NCBI GenBank assembly: GCA_029933755.1 | Contig: JAOZNO010000040.1 | Coordinates: 1-12,185 of the forward strand | From: Bacteroidales bacterium | GTDB taxonomy: Bacteria; Bacteroidota; Bacteroidia; Bacteroidales; NBLH01 | DNA length: 12,185 bases | Direction of reading: 5' to 3' | Shown: one piece after another, positions 1 to 5,889 of the stretch | How positions within the stretch are numbered: position 1 is the first letter of the stretch | How the letters are laid out: every line of letters begins with the position of its first letter | Translations under genes and position numbers: made by a program | The notes under the pieces: model-generated | Told to the model about the DNA's origin: nothing | The model's database searches: none | What the model saw: only the letters and a program-made list of their open reading frames with translations

Positions 1-462
1 ACTACAAAAATAAAACACTGCAAAATATGCCATAATATATCTGATACTGAAATCTGTTCAATTTGTAATAATAATTCAAGAGAAAGCTCAATACTATGCG
101 TGGTTGAAAACATCAAAGACATTGTTGCCATTGAAAATACGCAGCAGTTTAATGGAAAATACCACATACTTGGGGGCATACTTTCTCCCATGGAAGGAAT
201 TGGTCCCTCAGATTTAAACATTGAAAGTTTAGAAAGTAGAATTTCTAATGAAAATATTAAAGAGATTATTCTAGCCTTAAGCCCAACTATGGAAGGAGAC
301 ACTACAAACTTCTTTCTATACAAAAGGCTAAACAAATTTGATATTAAGCTTAGCATAATAGCCCGGGGCATTGCCTTTGGTGATGAACTTGAATATACTG
401 ATGAAATAACCCTGGGACGATCAATAATTAATAGGAAACCATTTGATGGAAAATCCTTTTAA
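1..462 (+). CDS. recR: Recombination mediator protein RecR, 3' part (5' end outside window)
   Basis: RecR works with RecF/RecO to load RecA on gapped single-stranded DNA during recombinational repair. The frame is open from base 1 and ends with TAA at 460-462, leaving 153 residues of a family that is usually about 200 long, so the N-terminal helix-hairpin-helix part is missing. The visible part begins inside the zinc finger, with cysteines at partial-protein residues 7, 10, 19 and 22 (CKIC and CSIC). The Toprim domain follows: the LCVVE strand with its acidic residue, then GGILSPMEGIGP, and later ALSPTMEGD and IARGIAFGDELEYTD. These match the E. coli RecR order closely. The first internal ATG is at 100, but starting there would remove the zinc finger, so it is not the real start. 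Identification is firm. Confidence 0.96.
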   Translation, partial: TTKIKHCKICHNISDTEICSICNNNSRESSILCVVENIKDIVAIENTQQFNGKYHILGGILSPMEGIGPSDLNIESLESRISNENIKEIILALSPTMEGDTTNFFLYKRLNKFDIKLSIIARGIAFGDELEYTDEITLGRSIINRKPFDGKSF

Positions 463-512
463 GCATTATTACAAATAAGATATTCATTTTAAAGACAATA
501 GCATTCTTCAAT

Positions 513-540
513 ATGTTATAAAAACTTGAATGTTATAAAA
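513..540. repeat. Two 11-bp direct repeats upstream of the acyltransferase
   Basis: The word ATGTTATAAAA occurs at 513-523 and again at 530-540, offset by 17 bp. The second copy, extended to ATGTTATAAAACAT, is an imperfect palindrome. The pair lies just upstream of the -7-like box at 561-568. It could be an operator, but in DNA this AT-rich it could also be chance. Confidence 0.3.
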
Positions 541-560
541 CATGATTAACTTTTTTTTGC

Positions 561-568
561 TATATTTG
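561..568 (+). promoter_or_regulatory. Bacteroidota-type -7 box (TATATTTG) for the acyltransferase gene
   Basis: TATATTTG matches the TAnnTTTG -7 consensus of Bacteroidota primary-sigma promoters and sits 41 bp before the ATG at 610. No good TTG/TTTG -33 element lies at the expected spacing; the nearest TTG, at 526-528, is too far away. The call rests on the -7 box and its position. Confidence 0.5.
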
Positions 569-609
569 TAAGCAAGAAGATTTTTCACCCCAATTTATAA
601 TGTTTAATA

Positions 610-1782
610 ATGAAGGATAGCCAACCTACAAAGCAGTTAAATGAAGAAGTTGACGAATTGTTAAAAGAACCCACAGAAGAAATAAAAGAATATCAACATA
701 TTTATTATGAAGATTTTGACCAAGGGTTTACACAAGGTTTATTTGAAATATTGAAACCTATAAGCGACAGTTGGTTTCGGTCTGAATTTATTGGGTTTGA
801 AAACTATCCGAAAAGAAATAACCCCGAACGCCCACTTATATTTGTTTGCAATCACTCAGGTATGGCTTTTCCCTGGGATGCTATTTTGCTGGGTTATGAA
901 ATTAATAAACACTTTAATTTTAACCATAATGCCGTCAGAGCCCTTGCATCACCAATGTTATCTGCATCAGCATTAATGAATCCTTTTACATTAGATAAAA
1001 TGTGGAAAAGAGCTGGAGGAATTGATGCTACTTTTAAGAATTTTGAAGCTATGATGTATTATAAGGATCATAATCTGCTTATGTATCCTGAAGGTGTTCC
1101 GGGAATTGGAAAGGGATTTGACAAAAAATATCAATTGCAGGAATTAAAAACCTCATTTGTACGAATGAGTGTAAAGTATAAAACTGACATTGTAGGTATA
1201 TCAACCATAAACGGTGAATACATTAATCCATATGCTTATAGCTCAAAATTTATTAATCGTTTGGTGAACAAAATAGGTATTCCTTTTTTACCACTTGGAA
1301 TAATAACGCCTTTTATTCTATTACAGCCGTGGATTTTTTATTTTGGTTTTCCTGCAAAACTAAGCTTTGTACTTGGCAAGCAATACAAACCATATGAAAT
1401 GGTTGACAAACCCTATGATGAAATAAGTCAGGATGAATTTAAAGCTCTTGCTGCCAAGATACGTGGATATTTACAGGACGATTTATATAAAGCAGTAGAA
1501 GTTTATGGCAAACATCCGTTTAACTGGAAAGATCTTTTCAAAAATATGTATAAAAATTTTCGAAAAATACATCGTTTTTTACCAACAAGCTGGTCTGTAC
1601 TATTTATTGATTTTCATAATGAATATATTGAAAAAGAAAACAAAACCTATAAGCAAAAAACTGGTTTCTTTACAATTTTCTGGCTAATGATTAAAAATCC
1701 AATTACATTTGCCTATTTCATACCTATACTTGGCTGGATACCTATTGCAATTAAAGGTTATAAGCAAAATACAATTAAATAA
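610..1782 (+). CDS. Lysophospholipid/glycerolipid acyltransferase family protein (PlsC / MGAT-DGAT-like)
   Basis: This 390-residue protein carries the glycerolipid acyltransferase signature. The catalytic histidine motif is NHSGMAFPWD at residues 81-90, with H82 and D90. The acceptor-phosphate/glycerol motif is MYPEG at 158-162, followed by a GIGKGF segment. The H-to-D spacing is seven residues, not the four of classical PlsC (HX4D), and the HSG...PWD form is closer to the MGAT/DGAT2-like branch of the LPLAT superfamily. The likely reaction is acyl transfer from acyl-CoA or acyl-ACP to a glycerolipid or another alcohol; the acceptor cannot be read from sequence. Hydrophobic stretches near residues 225-255 and 355-385 suggest membrane association. 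It begins a same-strand run with an HSL-type esterase, phasin-like proteins and an acyl-CoA synthetase, consistent with neutral-lipid or membrane-lipid work. The ATG at 610 follows the -7 box closely. Confidence 0.85.
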   Translation: MKDSQPTKQLNEEVDELLKEPTEEIKEYQHIYYEDFDQGFTQGLFEILKPISDSWFRSEFIGFENYPKRNNPERPLIFVCNHSGMAFPWDAILLGYEINKHFNFNHNAVRALASPMLSASALMNPFTLDKMWKRAGGIDATFKNFEAMMYYKDHNLLMYPEGVPGIGKGFDKKYQLQELKTSFVRMSVKYKTDIVGISTINGEYINPYAYSSKFINRLVNKIGIPFLPLGIITPFILLQPWIFYFGFPAKLSFVLGKQYKPYEMVDKPYDEISQDEFKALAAKIRGYLQDDLYKAVEVYGKHPFNWKDLFKNMYKNFRKIHRFLPTSWSVLFIDFHNEYIEKENKTYKQKTGFFTIFWLMIKNPITFAYFIPILGWIPIAIKGYKQNTIK

Positions 1783-1881
1783 GATAGCAGTTAATTTTAA
1801 TTTTAATTTACGTTTACATCTAATATTTTATATTTTTATAGCTGATAAATATAAATTAGTTCAAGATAAAATCTTAAATAA

Positions 1882-2814
1882 ATGCCATCTAAAAAGCATG
1901 AAGCTATAAAAAAGATGCTAAATATTGCTGCCAACTCGTTAAAGGACAGTGATAATTTACCTCATTTACACCACATGAGGCATCTTGTTGAATTAGGAAC
2001 TTTTTTTTATTTATTGCCCTGGGGCGTGCATATAAAAAAGGTTATGGTAGATGATAAAATATATGGTGAAGTAATCATTCCAACGACTTCTGACAGAAAA
2101 AAAGTGATGCTCTATTTTCATGGAGGTGGATATACAATTGGATCTTCACACTCACACCGTTCTCTGGTTGGTAAAATTGCAAAAAAAGCCGGAATTATTG
2201 CTCTTTTAATTGAATACCGGAAGGCACCGGAACATCCTTTTCCTGCAGCTTTAGACGATGCACTTGCTAGTTATAAACGTTTATTATATAAACGGGGGAA
2301 ACTGCCTGAAAACATTGTTTTCGCAGGTGATTCTGCAGGTGGTGGCTTGGTATTTGCTTTACTTTTAAAAATTAAAGAAGAAGGTCTTCCAATGCCAGCT
2401 GGAGCAATTGGATTGTCACCCTGGGTAGATTTAACAAATTCAGGAGAATCAATTTTAAAAAATCAATACGAAGATCCGTTGGTTGATATCAGAAAAATGG
2501 AAAAATGGGCAAAAATGTATGCTGGTGCTACAGATCAGAAAAATCCTTTTGTTTCGCCATTGTACGGAGATTTATCTGGCTTACCACCTATTTTAATACA
2601 GGCTAGTGATTCTGAAATGCTATATAGCGATGCAGTTCGTATTGTAAAAAAAATAGAAGAGGCTAATGTTGATGTTACATTTCAGACTTGGGAGGGATTA
2701 ATTCACTGGTGGCAGATATTTCAAAGAGTTGTGCCAGAAGCAAGTGAGGCATTAGATAAAATAAGTGACTTTATTCAACTAACACTTGACTCAAAGCCTG
2801 GTAAATTAGATTAA
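1882..2814 (+). CDS. Alpha/beta hydrolase, hormone-sensitive-lipase (type IV) esterase/lipase family
   Basis: A 310-residue serine hydrolase of the HSL (bacterial lipase family IV) type. The oxyanion-hole motif HGGG is at residues 80-83, and the nucleophile elbow GDSAGG at 149-154 places the catalytic serine at S151. The acid is expected in ASDSEML (241-247, probably E245, with D243 the alternative), and the histidine is H275 in the GLIHWW segment. The family hydrolyses carboxylic esters, typically short to medium acyl chains, though some members act on glycerides. No signal peptide is visible, so it is probably cytoplasmic. It lies 99 bp after the acyltransferase on the same strand, and may release acyl groups from esters made or stored by its neighbours; that pairing is inference. 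No strong promoter is seen in the short gap, so co-transcription is likely. Confidence 0.9.
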   Translation: MPSKKHEAIKKMLNIAANSLKDSDNLPHLHHMRHLVELGTFFYLLPWGVHIKKVMVDDKIYGEVIIPTTSDRKKVMLYFHGGGYTIGSSHSHRSLVGKIAKKAGIIALLIEYRKAPEHPFPAALDDALASYKRLLYKRGKLPENIVFAGDSAGGGLVFALLLKIKEEGLPMPAGAIGLSPWVDLTNSGESILKNQYEDPLVDIRKMEKWAKMYAGATDQKNPFVSPLYGDLSGLPPILIQASDSEMLYSDAVRIVKKIEEANVDVTFQTWEGLIHWWQIFQRVVPEASEALDKISDFIQLTLDSKPGKLD

Positions 2815-2859
2815 GCTTATACTTTTTTACCGGAAATGCTCAAAAACACAAGCTTTTAA

Positions 2860-2890
2860 TTGACTAGCTTTTATAAAAATGCTATGTTTG
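2860..2890 (+). promoter_or_regulatory. Bacteroidota-type promoter for the phasin-like gene pair
   Basis: A TTG at 2860-2862 (-33 element) is followed after 20 bp by TATGTTTG at 2883-2890, a match to TAnnTTTG. The spacing suits Bacteroidota promoters. It lies 38 bp before the ATG at 2929, which suggests that the phasin-like genes have their own transcript start. Confidence 0.6.
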
Positions 2891-2928
2891 CATAATAAAT
2901 TCTTAATATTCACAAAAAAAGTAAAATT

Positions 2929-3234
2929 ATGGAAAACCTTGAAGGATTATTTAAAAAGTTTGTATATACTGGGGTTGGTTTAGTCGCTTTAACAAAAGAC
3001 AGATTACAAAAAACAATTGATGAAATGGTTAAGGAAGACAAGATTTCTGAAAATGAAGGTAAAAAAATGGTTACAGATTTTTTTAAGAACACTGAATCAA
3101 AGAAAAATGAATTAGAAGATCAGTTAAAGAAAGTTGTTGATAAAGCTGTCTCAAAGTTCAAATATGCGAGTTCCTCAAGTCTTGAAGAGCTAGCGAATAG
3201 GATAAAAGTTCTTGAACAACTTCTTAAAAAATAA
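2929..3234 (+). CDS. Phasin-like protein 1 (COG3937-type, short form)
   Basis: A small, highly charged 101-residue protein, predicted to be almost entirely helical. It opens with a short amphipathic stretch (FKKFVYTGVG, residues 8-17), continues with a KISENEGKK turn (38-46) and FKNTESKKNELE (52-63), and ends in a heptad-like leucine-rich helix at about residues 84-100. This layout resembles the polyhydroxyalkanoate synthesis regulator phasin family, whose members coat PHA granules or otherwise assemble through coiled coils. The next gene encodes a clear paralogue in the same order, so this is a tandem duplication. Unlike that paralogue, it has no Lys/Thr/Pro-rich tail. There is no signal peptide. 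Granule binding is inferred from family resemblance, and no PHA synthase is present in the window. Confidence 0.7.
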   Translation: MENLEGLFKKFVYTGVGLVALTKDRLQKTIDEMVKEDKISENEGKKMVTDFFKNTESKKNELEDQLKKVVDKAVSKFKYASSSSLEELANRIKVLEQLLKK

Positions 3235-3270
3235 AAAAGTAAATTGTATTAATCATTAAAATCAGGTACT

Positions 3271-3654
3271 ATGGAAGACTTATTTAAAAAATTCATTTAC
3301 ACTGGCGTTGGATGGATATCAGTAACAACAGACAGGTTTAAAAATACGATTGATGGCTTTATTAGTGACGGGAAAATTTCAGAAGGTGAAGGGAAAAAAA
3401 TTGTTGATGACTTTCTAAAAAATACGGAAACAAAAAAAGATGAGATTGAAACCCAGTTTGGAAGTGTTGTAGATAAAATTATAAAATCATTTAGTTTTGC
3501 CACCACGAACGAAGTTGAGGATTTAGAAAAGAAAATTGCTGAACTTGAAGCTTTAGTAGCTAAAAAAGAAACTGAACAAAAAACAGTTAAAGCTACAACA
3601 AAACCAAGAACAGCAGCAAAGCCAAAAACAACAAAAAAAACAACAAAAAAATAA
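3271..3654 (+). CDS. Phasin-like protein 2 with basic Lys/Thr/Ala/Pro tail
   Basis: A 127-residue paralogue of the protein encoded 36 bp upstream. Matching blocks are LFKKFIYTGVG (residues 4-14), KISEGEGKK (35-43) and FLKNTETKKDEIE (48-60), followed by a coiled-coil segment around residues 81-100. The difference is the end: residues 101-127 are a lysine, threonine, alanine and proline-rich tail with AAKPK and TKK repeats, like a histone-H1 tail. Such tails occur on PhaF-type phasins, where they bind DNA and help distribute granules at division; whether that happens here is inference. The tail is encoded by very A/C-rich simple sequence that could slip in replication. With only 36 bp between them, the two genes are almost certainly co-transcribed. 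Confidence 0.7.
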   Translation: MEDLFKKFIYTGVGWISVTTDRFKNTIDGFISDGKISEGEGKKIVDDFLKNTETKKDEIETQFGSVVDKIIKSFSFATTNEVEDLEKKIAELEALVAKKETEQKTVKATTKPRTAAKPKTTKKTTKK

Positions 3655-3673
3655 ACTATAAAAAATATAGTTT
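3653..3673 (+). terminator. AT-only hairpin overlapping the phasin 2 stop codon
   Basis: AAACTATA at 3653-3660 pairs perfectly with TATAGTTT at 3666-3673 across a five-A loop, and T-rich DNA follows. The stem is weak, with one G-C pair per arm, so it may be only a minor RNA end or processing signal; the stronger hairpin lies 37 bp further on. Confidence 0.35.
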
Positions 3674-3709
3674 TATTTATACAAATAATTATTTTAAGAT
3701 TGGCAGCAG

Positions 3710-3756
3710 ATATCAGTTATTGAAAGAACAAGCTTTCAATAACTGATATTTTGTTG
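3710..3756 (+). terminator. Perfect 17-bp hairpin followed by T-rich run (terminator-like)
   Basis: The arm at 3710-3726 pairs perfectly with 3733-3749 around the six-base loop AACAAG, and TTTGTTGCTTTTCTTT follows. This is the layout of an intrinsic terminator, though the stem is AT-rich. GCAGC at 3704-3708 could extend the stem against GTTGC (3753-3757) across a small internal loop. It separates the phasin-like pair from ubiB, so the kinase may have its own start or depend on read-through. Confidence 0.7.
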
Positions 3757-3769
3757 CTTTTCTTTAAGC

Positions 3770-3795
3770 TTATGCTTATGGCTATTTAAGCATAA
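3770..3795 (+). promoter_or_regulatory. 8-bp hairpin just ahead of the ubiB-like start codon
   Basis: TTATGCTT at 3770-3777 is the exact reverse complement of AAGCATAA at 3788-3795, with a 10-nt loop. It ends 23 nt before the ATG at 3819 and would lie in the leader of an mRNA reading through from the phasins. No TAnnTTTG box is seen between it and the upstream terminator-like hairpin. A role in translation or RNA stability is possible but untested. Confidence 0.35.
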
Positions 3796-3818
3796 AAAAC
3801 CCATAGATTGCATCAATT

Positions 3819-5516
3819 ATGTTGCAAATAAATCAAACAGTAAAAAATATTACACGCCTAAGTCAGGTGATTAACGTCCTGCTGAAATATAGCTTTGAAG
3901 ATGTTATATCTAATACTGGCTTAAAAAGATTTGTACCAGCAAAAAAACAAATTTCGTGGAAAAGGCAGGATAAATCTGTTTTTGAATATACCCGCTGGGA
4001 AAGGATTCGTATGGTAATTGAAGAGCTTGGACCATCTTTTATCAAACTGGCTCAGTTATTAAGCAATCGCCCGGACATTCTCCCAGAACAACTAATTTAT
4101 GAATTTACAAAATTACAAAATCAGGTTCCACCTTTTAATTTTGAACTTGCTAAAGATATTGTTGAAAAAGAAACAGGGAAAACAATTAATGAAGTTTTTA
4201 CCTACTTTGACACTAAAACAATAGGTTCTGCATCTATTGGTCAAGCATATCGTGCCAGGTTAAAAAATGGAACTGATGTTGTTGTAAAAGTTCAAAGACC
4301 AGACGCATACAACAAAGTAACTACGGATATAGCTCTACTTAAAGATTTTGTAAAACTTACTGAGAGCTACTTCAAGAGTATAGGAATTCTTAATCCAAAA
4401 GAAGTAGTTGAAGTTTTTGAAAAGACCATGTTAAACGAGCTGGATTATGAAATTGAAGCACGAAATATTGAACATTTTAGACATATATTTAAGTCTGAAA
4501 AGAGAATTCATATCCCTAAATCATTTAGAAAATACTCAAGCACTAAAATTCTGGTAACTGAATTTGCCAGTGGATGTAAAATAACAGATATTGACCAAAT
4601 AAGAGCATGGGGAATAGATCCTGAAAAATTGATTAAAATAGGTCTGGAATTATATTTTCAACAAATATTTGAATATGGTTTTTTCCACGCAGATCCTCAT
4701 CCGGGAAATTTATTAGCACGTCCGGATGGAAAAATAACCCTAATTGATTTTGGTATGGTTGGCAAACTAACCAGTAGAGAAAAATATGATTTCTCTTCAT
4801 TTTTTATTGCTATGGCTAATCAGCAGCCTAAAATAATGGCAAACCATATGCAACGTCTTGCTTCAAATACTGAAATTCAAAATGTAAGTCTTCTGGAAAA
4901 AGATCTTGAAATACTTGTTGATGAGTTTGTTACATACGATTTTGAGCATCGAAACCTGGATGAGTTAACCAGTAGGTTACGAAAAATTGTTTTTGATTAT
5001 AAAATGTCAATCCCAGGCACTATTTTTCTACTTTTAAGAACTCTTGCAATATTAGAAGGAATAGGCAGAATTATAGATCCCGAAATGAAAATTGTAGAAG
5101 TTGTAAAACCTTATGGCTTCAAATTATTCAAAGAACAGTATTCACCAAAAAATCTAAATTACGAATTTCAATATACTCTCTCAAACCTATTTTCGCTTCT
5201 TTATAGTTCACCACTCGATTTGAAATTCATCTTAAAGAAAATAAAAAACGGTAAAATATATTCCCATATTGAACTACACGGACTTGATAATTTCTTGCGT
5301 AAAATTGATGTAAATACAAACAAAATTGTTCTAAGCTTCCTTTTTGCTGTTTCGCTTATAAGTGGTGCTTTAATGATCGATGTTCCACCTTCCAGAATGG
5401 CTTCATTCTTTGGTATTCCATGGATTAGCTTGATAAGTTTTATCATGGCTTTGTCATTTGGGTTCATATTGGTAATTTACCTGATTAGAAATCGTAATTC
5501 ACGAAACAACAATTAA
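3819..5516 (+). CDS. ABC1/UbiB (AarF/ADCK) family atypical kinase
   Basis: A 565-residue member of the UbiB protein-kinase-like family, which acts at membranes in quinone and lipid homeostasis. In order: the family N-terminal motif as FIKLAQ (residues 74-79), the modified nucleotide loop GSASIGQ (136-142), the ATP-binding lysine K157 in VVKVQRP, the acidic NELDYE segment (206-211), the catalytic loop HADPHPGN (290-297), and DFG at 310-312. The C-terminus has two membrane helices, at about 502-520 and 533-556, the usual anchor. The usual KxGQ motif reads KLAQ here, with alanine replacing glycine. In ubiquinone producers UbiB supports ubiquinone synthesis; Bacteroidota generally use menaquinone, so the role here may instead be lipid or quinone handling. 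The phasin-like pair is immediately upstream. Family assignment is firm; the substrate is unknown. Confidence 0.93.
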   Translation: MLQINQTVKNITRLSQVINVLLKYSFEDVISNTGLKRFVPAKKQISWKRQDKSVFEYTRWERIRMVIEELGPSFIKLAQLLSNRPDILPEQLIYEFTKLQNQVPPFNFELAKDIVEKETGKTINEVFTYFDTKTIGSASIGQAYRARLKNGTDVVVKVQRPDAYNKVTTDIALLKDFVKLTESYFKSIGILNPKEVVEVFEKTMLNELDYEIEARNIEHFRHIFKSEKRIHIPKSFRKYSSTKILVTEFASGCKITDIDQIRAWGIDPEKLIKIGLELYFQQIFEYGFFHADPHPGNLLARPDGKITLIDFGMVGKLTSREKYDFSSFFIAMANQQPKIMANHMQRLASNTEIQNVSLLEKDLEILVDEFVTYDFEHRNLDELTSRLRKIVFDYKMSIPGTIFLLLRTLAILEGIGRIIDPEMKIVEVVKPYGFKLFKEQYSPKNLNYEFQYTLSNLFSLLYSSPLDLKFILKKIKNGKIYSHIELHGLDNFLRKIDVNTNKIVLSFLFAVSLISGALMIDVPPSRMASFFGIPWISLISFIMALSFGFILVIYLIRNRNSRNNN

Positions 5517-5566
5517 AATCCCACTTTTTTCTTTTCACATAAGATAATAGTATTAACTGAATAATT

Positions 5567-5582
5567 CCCCGCTAAGGCGGGG
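5567..5582. terminator. GC-rich hairpin after the ubiB-like gene
   Basis: CCCCGC (5567-5572), loop TAAG, GCGGGG (5577-5582): a perfect 6-bp all-G/C stem in otherwise AT-rich DNA, 51 bp after the ubiB stop. A nine-T run begins 11 nt later, at 5594. It could end the ubiB transcript, but the gap before the T run is longer than in a typical intrinsic terminator. It may instead be the left edge of the structured element that follows. Confidence 0.5.
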
Positions 5583-5590
5583 CAGGCTAT

Positions 5591-5686
5591 GCGTTTTTTT
5601 TTGTTGGAATTGAGGCGTCGAACCTTGAAGCTGTATGTTTATACTGCAAGAGGTTTGCAACGAAAAGTCCGGCAAAGAAAAAACGC
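5591..5686. repeat. Roughly 96-nt nested palindromic element (REP/MITE-like or structured RNA)
   Basis: The ends GCG plus nine T, G, TTGG (5591-5607) pair with CCGGCAAAGAAAAAACGC (5669-5686), giving a long outer stem with G-T wobbles and a bulge. Inside, AACCTT (5621-5626) pairs with GAGGTT (5650-5655), and GC-T-GTAT (5630-5636) pairs with ATAC-T-GC (5641-5647) around GTTT with one T-T mismatch. The two levels of nesting are too regular for chance. No protein frame explains it. From memory, similar intergenic palindromes recur in Bacteroidota genomes, but I cannot confirm copy number here. The whole 5517-5889 gap otherwise holds only the promoter of the acyl-CoA synthetase gene. Confidence 0.55.
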
Positions 5687-5825
5687 ACCTTTGGTAAATT
5701 TATTATTTTTAAACATTTTACTATTTTGATTTAAATTACAGATTGTCAGACAATTAATAAAACACCTAATAAATTTATGAATTAATCAGGTTAATAAGTT
5801 ATCTATATATTTTAGTAAATGTATT

Positions 5826-5855
5826 TTTGTACAATCCATTTTTTTACTATATTTG
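5826..5855 (+). promoter_or_regulatory. Bacteroidota-type promoter for the acyl-CoA synthetase gene
   Basis: TTTG at 5826-5829 is followed after 18 bp by TATATTTG at 5848-5855, an exact TAnnTTTG. The ATG is 34 bp downstream. Both elements and the leader length fit the Bacteroidota promoter pattern, so this gene probably has its own transcript. Confidence 0.65.
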
Positions 5856-5889
5856 ATAAATAATCAAAAACCTAATACTAATTTATATT

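Noticed and set aside
1829..1836. TATATTTT as a -7 box for the HSL-family esterase gene
   Set aside because: It misses the final G of TAnnTTTG, lies in a nearly pure A/T stretch, and has no -33 partner; it is not distinguishable from background.
1827..1855. 9-bp inverted repeat TTTATATTT/AAATATAAA before the esterase gene
   Set aside because: It is made only of A and T in an AT-rich gap, so chance is likely, and there is no supporting context.
5591..5686. Integron attC-like site
   Set aside because: The ends lack RYYYAAC and GTTRRRY core sites, and no integrase or cassette array is present.
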